A DNA stretch of 64,000 bases. Source: GCA-016700035 sp964646575 (GTDB taxonomy: Bacteria > Patescibacteriota > Saccharimonadia > CAILAD01 > GCA-016700035). Below are positions 33,652-42,526 of the stretch, one piece after another (position 1 is the first letter of the stretch; every line of letters begins with the position of its first letter). Location: the NCBI GenBank assembly GCA_964646575.1, contig CAZYFT010000002.1, positions 21,024 to 85,023 on the forward strand, read 5' to 3'. Below the pieces are notes generated by a model that did no database searches, had not been told where the DNA came from, and saw nothing but the letters and a program-made list of their open reading frames with translations. The position numbers and the translations under genes were made by a program.

Positions 33652-34476
33652 ATGTTCGATACGATTTTTGTTCAGCCATTAATGAATGTTTTGTTCTTTA
33701 TATATGGCATTATCCCGGGTCACGATTTTGGTGTGGCAGTAATTATTATGACGGTACTTATTCGCTTTGCGTTGTGGCCAGTTATGGCTAAACAGTTGCA
33801 TTCGCAAAAGAAGATGCAGGCTTTGCAGCCAGAGATTGCTAAAATCCGAGCCGAAACTAAAGGTGATAAGCAGCAAGAGAGTGCTCGTTTAATGGAGCTT
33901 TATAAGGAAAAGGAAATTAATCCTCTTGCTTCATGCTTGCCACTCATTATTCAACTACCTTTCCTAATTGCGCTGTTTGCGGTGTTTAGTCGTGCTACAC
34001 AGGGGATAGAGGTGGTTGCACCTTTACTCTATGGTCCAGTTAAAAATCTTTCCTGGATTCAGCAGGTTATCCAAAATCCTGGTCTGTTTTCGGCTGAACT
34101 TTTTGGAATAGTAAATCTTGCGGCTAAAAATAATATCATTCTCGCACTTATTGCTGGCGCTACACAGTATTATCAGGTTTGGCAAATTACTCCAAAGAAT
34201 GTTGATGCAAATGATCCAAGCGCTGCAGCTAATAAGATGATGACCTGGATGTTCCCACTTCTTACGGCTTGGATTGGCTATACGTTGGTAGCTGCATTAC
34301 CACTGTATTGGGCGGTATCAAATGGAATTAGTATTCTGCAGCAAACCCTGATTATGCGTGGTGAAGTTGATAAAATGGAAGAAGCCAAAGTGGTAACAAA
34401 GGTTCGTGAAGTAGGTACTTCATCCGCAGCAAAAAAGACTAAGAGTAAAGGTAAGTCTAAACGAAAGAAGGGGTAG
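33652..34476 (+). CDS. yidC: Membrane protein insertase YidC
   Basis: The 274-residue product is of the short Gram-positive/CPR type without the large periplasmic domain. The core includes GVAVIIMTVLIRFALWPVMA with the conserved hydrophilic-groove Arg, a cytoplasmic coiled-coil hairpin (KKMQALQPEIAKIRAETKGD), then further helices and a basic tail ending SKRKKG. It inserts membrane proteins alone or with Sec. No lipobox is seen. Confidence 0.95.
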   Translation: MFDTIFVQPLMNVLFFIYGIIPGHDFGVAVIIMTVLIRFALWPVMAKQLHSQKKMQALQPEIAKIRAETKGDKQQESARLMELYKEKEINPLASCLPLIIQLPFLIALFAVFSRATQGIEVVAPLLYGPVKNLSWIQQVIQNPGLFSAELFGIVNLAAKNNIILALIAGATQYYQVWQITPKNVDANDPSAAANKMMTWMFPLLTAWIGYTLVAALPLYWAVSNGISILQQTLIMRGEVDKMEEAKVVTKVREVGTSSAAKKTKSKGKSKRKKG

Positions 34477-34480
34477 GGGG

Positions 34481-34948
34481 ATGAAAATTTCTGAAGAGCA
34501 CCTAGCAAGCGCAAAACAAATTATTGCAGATATGCTGACAGCTATGGGGTTCGAAGAATTTACGGTGTACGAAGATCAGTTGGAGAGTAGGCAAATTCTC
34601 TCGATATCTGCAGATAATCAAGCGGTTTTAATTGGTCGTAAAGGGGAGAGCTTGACGGCTTTTCAGTCACTATTTAATGCCGTTTTAAAGCATAAAGATC
34701 CTACGGCTCCCTTTATTACAATCGATATCGCCGGCTACAAAAAAGAGCGTATTGAAAAAGTGATGCGGATTGCTGAGGAGACAGCGCAAAAAGTCCGTGA
34801 CTATGGCCGCGAACAAGAGATGCGACCGATGAATGCATTTGAGCGTCGTGTGGTACATATGGTGTTAGCCGAAATGCCTGAACTAGAAACAGAGAGCATC
34901 GGTGAAGACCCTAATCGAAAAGTAATTGTTCGTTTGAAGCAGACTTAG
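34481..34948 (+). CDS. jag: Jag/KhpB-type RNA-binding protein (KH and R3H)
   Basis: The 155-residue product has a KH-type domain with LIGRKGESLTAFQSLFNAVL (about 48-67) and an R3H domain with RPMNAFERRVVHMVLAE (about 109-125). The N-terminal Jag domain is reduced. KhpB proteins bind RNA and affect cell division and elongation. It closes the yidC cluster. Its TAG stop interlocks with the TAA stop of the convergent VanW gene. Confidence 0.93.
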   Translation: MKISEEHLASAKQIIADMLTAMGFEEFTVYEDQLESRQILSISADNQAVLIGRKGESLTAFQSLFNAVLKHKDPTAPFITIDIAGYKKERIEKVMRIAEETAQKVRDYGREQEMRPMNAFERRVVHMVLAEMPELETESIGEDPNRKVIVRLKQT

Positions 34949-36717
34949 TCGACCGGCGGGAAGTCGAGCGATGATCGATAGGTAGTATAGAATGTATTAG
35001 TTTTAGAAACCTGGCCGTTTACTACTATGTCGCGATAGAATACTGTTTTTGATGGCTGAGTTGCGTCATTACTTCCGCTAATAAAGTAAGGTCCGCGAAT
35101 AACCCCGCTTTTTTCTTTAGTTCCATAAAAACGGAACTTTAGTGTGGTACCAACCATTTCAGTTTGGATAAGTATATGGTGAGATGTGTCGTTTCTGAAC
35201 TTAAAATCTACTTGAGGGTAGTAAATAGTGGCGTCAACGCCTGGAACTCCATAGGGAGCGGTGTAATATTCAACTGCAAACGAGTGATTATATCTTTCAA
35301 GGATCGGCAGACCGGCTAGCAGGGCGGCACGAAATGCCGTGGAGCTAACTTGGCAGAGTCCGCCGCCGTACTGACTTTCGGTACGGCCCTCGAGAATGAC
35401 ACGCCCTTCCTTGTAGCCTTGTTCTGGCCCAACTTTTCCGAGGATTTCACCAAAACTAAACACCTGGCCAGGTTTAAGGAGTACACCATTATATCTTTTA
35501 GCTCCAACTCGTACATTTGTGAGGCGGTTTGCAGATGAGCCAGGGAAGTATGACACGCCCTCAGACAGGAGTTCTTTAATTCCTAGCTGATCAATGGTTT
35601 CGCTGGTTACATCAGCCTTGGTTACGACTACTGTGAGCGGAACGGTGGTTTCTGGTGCTTGGGATAGAATTGTTTCTGAGATAGTTTTCGCGGTGGTATC
35701 GAGATCTACAGCGCGACCATCTTGGCTTTGCTGAAATACGGTGGCTCGATCGCCTTCAACAGTAAGCGTGGCATCGACTGCTTTTTGGTTAATGTCTTTT
35801 GCAATCGAGTTGAGGTAGCTCTTGATGCGTGATGAATCCATTCCTAATTGAGTGAGGGTTTCAGGTTGTTGGAGGTAATAGTTTTGGACTAAGTCTTGGC
35901 GCAGAGGCATAGTGCCATCAGAATAACTGAGCCAACTTAGGAGTTCTTGGGTTGGTACGGTCCAATTTCTCTTTTCAAACGTCAGTGTCATTGGGGTGCG
36001 TACATATGGTTCGAGGTTAGCCCTTTTTTCTTCGAGGGCAGAGCTAGTGACTGAAGCTGTTTGAGTGTGTGTTGTTACTGTTATATTGCTTCTTTGTAAC
36101 CTGGTAACGACATCTGTGTAGTCTCTAACGAAGCCTTCTAAATTCATGCGGGCGCCCGGTTGGCTATCGTTAACTACAAGACTACCTTGTTCTCCAGCCG
36201 TATAGCTAGCGTTTTGCACGGGAACAGCTAGGCTCTTAGAAAGCGGCTGCAAAATAGTGTAAAGCTTTGTGGTGTTATATGTGACTTGCTTGTCACTATT
36301 GCTATGTATACCTAGCAAGAGTCCTGCCTGATCAGAGAGTTGCTGGAAAGCTTGGCCATTGCGACCTTTTTGGTAGGCTGTCGCTAGGTCATCTTGTATG
36401 GCATAGCGCAGTTCAACCTCTGAGGCGGGGATAGAGACTGTTTCTTCCGACGCATCGCTCTTAACGACAATTGTGGAAGATTCGATATATTGCTGAGTTT
36501 CTTTTTCTACTAAAGCTTGGGCTTCGGTCTTTGTGAGGCCACCCACATACACGCCGTAGACCTTCACGCCCGGGAGAAATCTACCCTGGTAGGCTAGGCG
36601 TAAGACTCCAAGTAAAATAACTGCAAACAAGGCAGCGCCAACAGCGATTAGGAAGGCGATTTGCCAGCGTTTGAGTTGGTATTTTGTGGGCAATGAGAAC
36701 TGCTCGGATGGATTCAT
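34945..36717 (-). CDS. VanW family exported protein
   Basis: The 590-residue product has a cytoplasmic N-terminus, one transmembrane helix (about residues 21-43), two peptidoglycan-binding-4-type repeats and a VanW domain in the last about 200 residues (KPGQVFSFGEILGKVG, GGGLCQVSSTAFRAAL, YNHSFAVEYYT). VanW proteins are surface proteins of unknown mechanism, found in vancomycin-resistance loci and widely in Gram-positives. ATG at 36717 is preferred; the upstream in-frame ATG at 36792 lies in the preceding gene's terminator. Confidence 0.9.
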   Translation of the reverse strand: MNPSEQFSLPTKYQLKRWQIAFLIAVGAALFAVILLGVLRLAYQGRFLPGVKVYGVYVGGLTKTEAQALVEKETQQYIESSTIVVKSDASEETVSIPASEVELRYAIQDDLATAYQKGRNGQAFQQLSDQAGLLLGIHSNSDKQVTYNTTKLYTILQPLSKSLAVPVQNASYTAGEQGSLVVNDSQPGARMNLEGFVRDYTDVVTRLQRSNITVTTHTQTASVTSSALEEKRANLEPYVRTPMTLTFEKRNWTVPTQELLSWLSYSDGTMPLRQDLVQNYYLQQPETLTQLGMDSSRIKSYLNSIAKDINQKAVDATLTVEGDRATVFQQSQDGRAVDLDTTAKTISETILSQAPETTVPLTVVVTKADVTSETIDQLGIKELLSEGVSYFPGSSANRLTNVRVGAKRYNGVLLKPGQVFSFGEILGKVGPEQGYKEGRVILEGRTESQYGGGLCQVSSTAFRAALLAGLPILERYNHSFAVEYYTAPYGVPGVDATIYYPQVDFKFRNDTSHHILIQTEMVGTTLKFRFYGTKEKSGVIRGPYFISGSNDATQPSKTVFYRDIVVNGQVSKTNTFYTTYRSSLDFPPVD

Positions 36718-36778
36718 AGTGTGCGTGTATGGCTCCGTAACTATACATAGTATAACTGGTTTTTGTTCGGTGCGCGAA

Positions 36779-36806
36779 TAAAAAATCCCCACGCATAAAC
36801 GTGGGG
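36779..36806 (-). terminator. Terminator of the LGFP-NlpC/P60 gene
   Basis: On the minus strand CCCCACG-TTTATG-CGTGGGG is followed by A and five T residues, just beyond the stop codon at 36814. Confidence 0.92.
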
Positions 36807-36813
36807 CGTGGGT

Positions 36814-38025
36814 TTAGCTAGCTCTGCCAGCCCAGGCTCCGTCCGCCCATGACCAGCCAGCGTACGGGCCGAAAGCCGTCGTGTTGAGTCCGGTAACGTG
36901 GACAGTTTTTCCAGAGCTGATGAACTGACCGCCGCCAATCGAAAGCATGACGTGTCCGTAGTAGCCGTTTTGCCACGACGGCTTGAAGAAGGCGAGAGCG
37001 CCAGCTGGCACATTGGTGTCTCCGGCGTGTAGTTGACCGGAGTTGATCTTCTGGTACATGTTGGCCTTGGCGCTGAGATAGCGGCCGGTAGTACCAAAAG
37101 CGTTCTCGACAAAGCGCTCGCACAAGTTCCGGTAGCCCATGCTGCCGATCATGCTGCGTGCCCAATTGATGGCACGCTGTTCACGCAAGCTCGTGCAGCT
37201 CGGTGCATTCCCACTGACGGGATAGACAGCCGTGTAGGCCTGAGTCATTTCAATCGAAACTTGACGCACGTTGCTCCAGCCGCCAAAGCATTGGTCGAGC
37301 TGGGCAACGCTTGAAATTGTGTAACTCCGTCCTCCGAGGACGACATAGGTTGCGGGGCCATATCCTGCCGAATAGTACAGGTTGCGTTCGGTGAGTGGGG
37401 CAAAAGGCTTGGCGCCTAGATCGGCTCGCCAGATAATTGATCCACCCTGGAAATCCTGCCGCGTGACACCACTCCACGAATACTCATCGCTGCGTGGATA
37501 GCCGAGCCAGCCATCGGCACCCGCTTGCGAGATGAAGTAGTCACGAATTCCGCCATGCACCCCGTAGGTTTGTCCGACAGCATCACCTCGCATGACCAGC
37601 GTCCAGCCCCAGCTTCCGTAGTTGAAGTCCTGAGTCCAGCCAGCTGCCCAGCGATGTGAATCGTTGTACGGATAGCCAACCATCTGGCTATTCATCCGCA
37701 CGACGTACTGCCAGTGCTGACCAACCACAGGGAATACCTGGGACTGGTTGCAGGTGGGCGACATCAGAGCGGCATCACTGAACGATCCGCCGGCGTAGTC
37801 CTGCAGACAGCCGTTATTCCACCAGTGTACACCGTTTTCGGCAGCACCAATTGTGTTTCCCCCTCCGATGCGATTGTAGGCTGCTGCCCAAGCTACGCCT
37901 GAGCCACCCTCACCTACAGTGGCGGCTCCTACAGATGGAGCTGCCAGTACCGCGAAGACCGTGCCTATGAATACTGCGAGCAGTACCCGTAGGCTCACCC
38001 TCCAGGTCTTTGTGTGTGTCGCCAT
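36814..38025 (-). CDS. Secreted LGFP-repeat protein with NlpC/P60-like hydrolase domain
   Basis: The 403-residue product has a signal peptide (ending GAATVG near residue 35), about 220 residues of LGFP-type repeats (YNRIGG, MVGYPYND, DGWLGYPRSDE, with aromatic-rich strands) and a C-terminal domain with LCERFVENAFG (catalytic Cys) and YYGHVMLSIGGG (catalytic His). LGFP repeats bind the actinobacterial cell wall, and NlpC/P60 domains cut wall peptides. The gene is clearly richer in G+C than its neighbours. AAGGAG lies 7 nt before the ATG. A surface enzyme acting on an actinobacterial host wall is an attractive inference. Confidence 0.85.
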   Translation of the reverse strand: MATHTKTWRVSLRVLLAVFIGTVFAVLAAPSVGAATVGEGGSGVAWAAAYNRIGGGNTIGAAENGVHWWNNGCLQDYAGGSFSDAALMSPTCNQSQVFPVVGQHWQYVVRMNSQMVGYPYNDSHRWAAGWTQDFNYGSWGWTLVMRGDAVGQTYGVHGGIRDYFISQAGADGWLGYPRSDEYSWSGVTRQDFQGGSIIWRADLGAKPFAPLTERNLYYSAGYGPATYVVLGGRSYTISSVAQLDQCFGGWSNVRQVSIEMTQAYTAVYPVSGNAPSCTSLREQRAINWARSMIGSMGYRNLCERFVENAFGTTGRYLSAKANMYQKINSGQLHAGDTNVPAGALAFFKPSWQNGYYGHVMLSIGGGQFISSGKTVHVTGLNTTAFGPYAGWSWADGAWAGRAS

Positions 38026-38121
38026 CGTTCACTCCTTGTGACTTGCGAATGGGACCACTCCACCATACTGAGATAAGCGTTTTATCTGCAAGCATGGGCG
38101 ACATCAGGAGTAAATAATCGG

Positions 38122-38127
38122 TATAAT
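38122..38127 (+). promoter_or_regulatory. -10 element of the glycosyltransferase gene, predicted leaderless
   Basis: TATAAT ends exactly 6 nt before the ATG at 38134. Confidence 0.65.
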
Positions 38128-38133
38128 AGCTGT

Positions 38134-39252
38134 ATGGCACGAATTCTCATTGACGGCCGATGGATGAAAGATAGCGGGATTGGTCGCTATGTAGAAAACC
38201 TCACGCTTGAAGTCGTTAAACAAGACACGAAAAATAGCTATATTATTCTGGTAAAAAAAGGTGAGTCGGGATGCCTACCGCTTCCAAAGGATAAGGTTGA
38301 GTATATTGAGACCGATATCGCCTGGTATACCCCTCAAGAGCAAATTGCACTTCCTAAAATCATTGAAGCCCATAAGCCGGACTTAGTGCACTTCACAAAT
38401 TTTAATATTCCACTTGGCTATCGAAAGCCATTTGTGGTCACGATTCACGATCTCACGCTTTTAAAATACAAAAGTATTCGCGGGGGATTACTGGCGCCCT
38501 TTACCTATCGGCTGAAAGACGTCGTGATGCGCCATGTGCTTAAAACTGCCGTAAAGCGCAGTAAGCTAATTTTTACACCGAGTAAGTTTGTGGCTGAAGA
38601 TGTTGCTCGACAATATCGCTGTGATCTAGATAAAATCATCGTTACGCACAATGCCGCCGATGGTCTGGCGAAAATGGGTCGTGTGAATCTGGCAAAATAC
38701 GGCATTGATAAGCCATTTATGTTGTGTGTCGGAAATCCTTATCCGCACAAAAATATTGAACGTCTTTTAAAGGCATTTGCACAGCTCGTAAAAAACGAAC
38801 AAGCTGGCTATCAGTTGGTGGTTGTTGGGCGAGATAATGAATTTATGGCTCGCCACAAAAAACTGGTAAAAAAACTAAAGCTCGAAGATCGAGTGGTGTT
38901 TCCTGGTTATGTGAGTGATGAAGAACTGGCTGGCATTTATCAAAAGGCCAGTCTCTACGTGTTTCCATCTCTTTCAGAAGGGTTTGGTATTCCTGGCTTA
39001 GAAGCTATGAAATATGGCGTGCCGGTAGCTAGCTCTAATGCTACCTGCCTTCCAGAAATTTTAGGCGATGCTGCTATATACTTTGATCCAAAAAATACGC
39101 AGGATATCGCGAAGGTTATAGGTGGGCTTATGCATGACGATGCACGCCGCAAGCAGCTCGTGAACCTAGGTTACAAACAAGTGAAAAAATATGCTTGGGG
39201 CACATCCGCCAAAGAGCTTATTCGTGGCTACAACAAGGCGCTAAAAAGCTAG
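38134..39252 (+). CDS. Glycosyltransferase family 4 protein
   Basis: The 372-residue GT-B protein starts with ILIDGRWMKDSGIGRYVENL, has the nucleotide-sugar region KPFMLCVGNPYPHKNIERLL (about 194-213) and the acceptor/donor motif EGFGIPGLEAMKYGVPVASS (about 281-300) with the E(x7)E pair. It probably adds a sugar to a lipid- or wall-linked glycan. The substrate cannot be told. It is convergent with the glycosidase-like gene, and the two stop codons interlock in CTAG. Confidence 0.93.
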   Translation: MARILIDGRWMKDSGIGRYVENLTLEVVKQDTKNSYIILVKKGESGCLPLPKDKVEYIETDIAWYTPQEQIALPKIIEAHKPDLVHFTNFNIPLGYRKPFVVTIHDLTLLKYKSIRGGLLAPFTYRLKDVVMRHVLKTAVKRSKLIFTPSKFVAEDVARQYRCDLDKIIVTHNAADGLAKMGRVNLAKYGIDKPFMLCVGNPYPHKNIERLLKAFAQLVKNEQAGYQLVVVGRDNEFMARHKKLVKKLKLEDRVVFPGYVSDEELAGIYQKASLYVFPSLSEGFGIPGLEAMKYGVPVASSNATCLPEILGDAAIYFDPKNTQDIAKVIGGLMHDDARRKQLVNLGYKQVKKYAWGTSAKELIRGYNKALKS

Positions 39253-40280
39253 CGCGCAACTTCGTTTTTTACTGCCTCCCACATTTCTGGGCGGCCCTGG
39301 GTTTCTTTCAGCCAGTACCACCACTCGGCACCCCATAGATACATAGTTTTTATTTGGGTTTGGCGAGCGTAGGTGAGATTATCGCGTAGCTGCTCGGGAT
39401 TCATTGAGCGCTGGGCTTCTTCCCATCTGAGCTCTTCGTTACCACGTGATCCCCAAGCCTCACCTTGTAACTCATGAATTGTGACTCTGGTGCCACGATA
39501 CGTCTCGATAAGTGCGGCTTTCCAGAAATTATAGATGCCGGTTTGAGGATAGACGTAATAGCCAAACACGTTGTTGTGCACCACGCGGTACATCGAGAAG
39601 CCAAATGTTTCGGTACTTGGACCGAGGAAAGGCAGGCCATTTTGGTTGGATTGAGTGAGCTCGATAGGTCGTGAGGGGTCGAGCGTGCGCACGGTTTCTA
39701 TTTCTCGAACGAGCGCTTCGTTGGTAAGGTTTTGTTTTGGGCATTCGCCAAAGGTCTTTAAGAGAAATTCATTTTCCACCTGCCAAGACTCCACGGCCGA
39801 GCTGTTTTTATAGCGATTCACAGTTTCACGAATAAGTGAGTTGGTTTTTTCGGTAACCAACTCGGAGTTATTCTCGTCGAGCCACCCTGGATAAAAGCAC
39901 TCTGGCCAACGAATAACCTTTTGACCAACAACTATTTTAAGCTTAGCATTACGCTCTTCGGCTTCTTGCACCATAAAATCGAGTTCAGAAAAATCATATT
40001 TACCAGGAGATTTTTCTATGCGATCCCAATAGGTAGCGACCCGGATGTGCTTAAAATTGAGGTCATCAAGGGTAGCGATATACGCGTCTCGCCAATTTAT
40101 GCCAAATCGATCTGCCTGTACTTGCGAAAAGCTTACACCGATCACTTCAGCGTTATCTTTGTGACGTAAGTAGAAAATGGACATCATGAGTAGACTTAAT
40201 ACAAATAGGAGTCCTATAATCGAGGCAACGAAAGGCAGAGCTCCGGCCAGCCATGTAAGTTTTTTGGGTTGCTTTTTCAT
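39249..40280 (-). CDS. Membrane-anchored glycosidase-like TIM-barrel protein
   Basis: The 343-residue product has one N-terminal transmembrane helix (about 12-38) and an exported barrel resembling GH42/GH5-type glycosidases: FKHIRVATYWDRIEKSPGKY, WQVENEFLL near residue 160 (candidate acid/base Glu) and THELQGEAWG-type segment near residue 260 (candidate nucleophile Glu in IHELQGE). Family is not certain. The start at 40280 is supported by TATGCT ending 7 nt upstream on the minus strand. Confidence 0.75.
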   Translation of the reverse strand: MKKQPKKLTWLAGALPFVASIIGLLFVLSLLMMSIFYLRHKDNAEVIGVSFSQVQADRFGINWRDAYIATLDDLNFKHIRVATYWDRIEKSPGKYDFSELDFMVQEAEERNAKLKIVVGQKVIRWPECFYPGWLDENNSELVTEKTNSLIRETVNRYKNSSAVESWQVENEFLLKTFGECPKQNLTNEALVREIETVRTLDPSRPIELTQSNQNGLPFLGPSTETFGFSMYRVVHNNVFGYYVYPQTGIYNFWKAALIETYRGTRVTIHELQGEAWGSRGNEELRWEEAQRSMNPEQLRDNLTYARQTQIKTMYLWGAEWWYWLKETQGRPEMWEAVKNEVAR

Positions 40281-40287
40281 TACTTGT

Positions 40288-40293
40288 AGCATA
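40288..40293 (-). promoter_or_regulatory. -10 element of the glycosidase-like gene, predicted leaderless
   Basis: TATGCT on the minus strand, ending 7 nt before the ATG at 40280. Confidence 0.5.
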
Positions 40294-40325
40294 GCGTGAG
40301 AATAGCGCGTTGGCGAGCCACAGCA

Positions 40326-40354
40326 TTGACGTCATATCTGTTGCGTCGTATAAT
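40326..40354 (+). promoter_or_regulatory. Promoter of tRNA-Asn
   Basis: TTGACG (40326-40331) and TATAAT (40349-40354) are spaced by 17 nt, the best full promoter I see in the window. Confidence 0.85.
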
Positions 40355-40403
40355 TATGCGGTCGTCTAGCGCCGGTCACGTGCCGGTTGCTAGGCGGCAA
40401 CCT

Positions 40404-40478
40404 TCCGGGGTAGCTCAGCGGTAGAGCAGTTGGCTGTTAACCAATTGGCCGCCGGTTCGAATCCGGCCCCCGGAGCCA
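40404..40478 (+). tRNA. tRNA-Asn(GUU)
   Basis: Acceptor TCCGGGG/CCCCGGA, D-arm GCTC/GAGC, anticodon loop CTGTTAA (GUU), T-stem GCCGG/CCGGC with loop TTCGAAT, discriminator G and encoded CCA. A terminator follows directly. Confidence 0.97.
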
Positions 40479-40516
40479 TGAAAAAAGTCAGACTTTTTGG
40501 TCTGGCTTTTTTCATG
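40477..40516 (+). terminator. Terminator after tRNA-Asn
   Basis: GTCAGAC/GTCTGGC stem with loop TTTTTG, flanked by A6 and T6, so the whole inverted repeat runs from CATG to CATG. Confidence 0.92.
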
Positions 40517-40607
40517 TTTTCTGTGGAGCGAAATCAAACTAATGTATGGTAAAAATACAGATATCCTTCAGGCTGCCGGAGTTACTATTTTATGAGAGAA
40601 TACGTAC

Positions 40608-41036
40608 ATGAAAGAAATGCAGTTCAAGATTGAAATTAATGCCCCAAAAGAAAAGGTTTGGCAAATTCTGTGGCAAGATGAATCCTTGCGTGACTGGTCT
40701 GGTATTGTTGATCCAGGTACATACATGGTGGGTGAACTAAAAGAAGGTGCGACTGTGCAGTTTAATTCAGCAGAAGGATATGGCGTAACAAGCTTGGTAG
40801 CGGAATTAGTCCCTGATGAATTCATCCTATTCAAGCATCAGGCTGACACACAGGATAGCGGTAAGCATAATCGTGATGAGCAGTGGACGGGTGGCCAAGA
40901 GAGCTACAAACTTACCGAAAATCATGGGGTTACTGTTTTAGAAATGAGCCTTGATGTGCCGCCTGAGCTTGAAAAGATAATGAGTGCTAGCTACCCTAAG
41001 GCTTTGGGGCGAGTCAAAGAATTATCCGAAAGTTAA
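40608..41036 (+). CDS. SRPBCC (START/AHSA1-like) domain protein
   Basis: The 142-residue product begins MKEMQFKIEINAPKEKVWQI and continues with LRDWSGIVDPGTY, GATVQF and a long C-terminal helix, the layout of SRPBCC fold proteins related to AHSA1. These bind hydrophobic ligands or stimulate chaperones. No function can be read from the context. Confidence 0.85.
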   Translation: MKEMQFKIEINAPKEKVWQILWQDESLRDWSGIVDPGTYMVGELKEGATVQFNSAEGYGVTSLVAELVPDEFILFKHQADTQDSGKHNRDEQWTGGQESYKLTENHGVTVLEMSLDVPPELEKIMSASYPKALGRVKELSES

Positions 41037-41089
41037 TCCGTGGAAACCTTCGTTCTTTTGGAGTCTCACCTGGATTGTGATGGGGATTA

Positions 41090-41095
41090 TATACT
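41090..41095 (+). promoter_or_regulatory. -10 element, predicted leaderless
   Basis: TATACT ends 6 nt before the ATG at 41102. Confidence 0.6.
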
Positions 41096-41101
41096 GAAAA
41101 T

Positions 41102-41389
41102 ATGAAAGATTTTCTCAAAAAATACAGAAGGTTACTTGGGATAATTGGACTCTTTATTGCATTGTGTATCGCATCAATCTACTTAAAGGTTGTTCCAAGA
41201 GAAGCGATTGAAACTGAAGGAGTACAAAAGTTCATCCTGATGTATAGCCACTCTTTAGGGTGGCTGCTGCTTGGTTTAGCTAGCATATTGTGGGCGCTGA
41301 ATCGCACTATTATTTGGGCAAAATACCTATCCTATAGCGCCTTGCTTGTGTATATAATTTTTGTTCTTACGTTAGTTTCCAGTAGTTAG
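41102..41389 (+). CDS. Small three-helix membrane protein, unknown
   Basis: The 95-residue product has a basic N-terminus and three hydrophobic stretches (about 12-28, 50-65 and 72-92). I do not recognise a family. The promoter-like TATACT placed exactly 6 nt before the ATG supports expression. Confidence 0.6.
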   Translation: MKDFLKKYRRLLGIIGLFIALCIASIYLKVVPREAIETEGVQKFILMYSHSLGWLLLGLASILWALNRTIIWAKYLSYSALLVYIIFVLTLVSSS

Positions 41390-41467
41390 ATTCAATTTTT
41401 CAAGTTAACAGGGTGGTAGCAGCCTGAGGATTGCACCTATCGGTTCTTCTTATCGGGGATTATTTGT

Positions 41468-41473
41468 TATTAT
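41468..41473 (+). promoter_or_regulatory. -10 element, predicted leaderless
   Basis: TATTAT ends 6 nt before the ATG at 41480. Confidence 0.45.
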
Positions 41474-41479
41474 GCATGC

Positions 41480-41650
41480 ATGAATATAAGTCATTCACTC
41501 CCAGAAAAAATCGGTAAACCAGCCACGCGGGCGTTGCTTGGCGCCGGAATAACTACCTTGCAGCAAGTGGCAAATCTTTCTGATGAGGAGTTACTCAAGC
41601 TACACGGCGTTGGCCCGAAAGCGGTTAGAATTCTTCGAGAAAATCAGTGA
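41480..41650 (+). CDS. Helix-hairpin-helix mini-protein
   Basis: The 56-residue product carries LHGVGPKAVRILRE near its C-terminus, a helix-hairpin-helix like that in RNA polymerase alpha C-terminal and DNA-repair proteins, preceded by a second short repeat (IGKPATRALLGAGI). It probably binds DNA or RNA non-specifically. It is coupled to the DUF1697 gene by the overlap GTGA. Found by reading the sequence, since it is short. Confidence 0.75.
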   Translation: MNISHSLPEKIGKPATRALLGAGITTLQQVANLSDEELLKLHGVGPKAVRILRENQ

Positions 41651-42180
41651 AATATATAGCTCTTCTTCGTGGAATAAATGTGGGTGGTAATAACCGTGTG
41701 CCGATGGCGGAGCTAAAGACCTGTTTTGAAAAAGCTGGTTTTGAAAATGTTGTCACGTATATCAATTCCGGCAATGTGATATTTGAATCGGACGAATCTA
41801 GTCTGACAAAACTTGTAGAAATTTGTGAGACTGCAATCGAGAAGCAGTTTGGTTTTCGAGTGGTGTGCTCGGTAATATCGGCGAGTGATTTACGCGATGC
41901 GGTTAGCCATGCACCAAAGTGGTGGAATGTGGGTGATGCAAAACATAATGCTATTTTTGTAATTGCTCCCAAGACGGCTCAGGAAATTATGCAAGAAGTC
42001 GGTGAGGCGAAACCTGAGTATGAAAAAGTTGCTGCCTACGGGCAGGTTATTTTTTGGTCAGCGCCACTTAAGACGTTTGGTCGCACGCGCTACAATAAGA
42101 TTGTAGGCACTCGAGCATATCAGTTCATTACAATTCGTAATGCCAACACAACACTTAAACTAGCAGAATTAAGTTTCTAA
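41647..42180 (+). CDS. DUF1697 family protein
   Basis: The 177-residue product begins MKYIALLRGINVGGNNRVPM, the DUF1697 hallmark, and includes TYINSGNVIFES and the C-terminal ATxRNxxTxxKL-like segment. DUF1697 proteins are common and uncharacterised. The GTG start at 41647 overlaps the stop of the helix-hairpin-helix gene. Confidence 0.93.
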   Translation: MKYIALLRGINVGGNNRVPMAELKTCFEKAGFENVVTYINSGNVIFESDESSLTKLVEICETAIEKQFGFRVVCSVISASDLRDAVSHAPKWWNVGDAKHNAIFVIAPKTAQEIMQEVGEAKPEYEKVAAYGQVIFWSAPLKTFGRTRYNKIVGTRAYQFITIRNANTTLKLAELSF

Positions 42181-42238
42181 GCAATTATGTTGATTTGAAT
42201 TTTTGGAGTAGAATGACAGCATAAAAGTGGAGGTGTGT

Positions 42239-42505
42239 ATGGGAATTATCTTATGGCTAGTATTCGGTGCGGTTGCTGGATGGCTGGCGTCGCTTATTAT
42301 GAAGACTGATGCCGAGCAGGGTGCAGTAGCAAATATTATTGTAGGTATAATTGGGGCTATGATTGGTGGGTTTGTATTTAGCCTTTTTGGAGGCGCAGGA
42401 GTAACAGGCTTTAACTTGTACAGCCTATTGGTTGCTACGGTCGGTGCGGTAATTGCCCTGGCAATCTATAAAGCACTACGTGGCAAGAAAAATACCGAGG
42501 TTTAA
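42239..42505 (+). CDS. GlsB/YeaQ/YmgE family stress-response membrane protein
   Basis: The 88-residue protein has three glycine-rich transmembrane helices with WLVFGAVAGWLASLIMKTD, IIVGIIGAMIGGFVF and a final helix before KALRGKK, typical of the family, formerly called transglycosylase-associated. GGAGG 5 nt before ATG at 42239 fixes the start over an upstream in-frame ATG at 42227. Confidence 0.92.
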   Translation: MGIILWLVFGAVAGWLASLIMKTDAEQGAVANIIVGIIGAMIGGFVFSLFGGAGVTGFNLYSLLVATVGAVIALAIYKALRGKKNTEV

Positions 42506-42526
42506 TCGTTTGCCTAAGCTCGAAAG

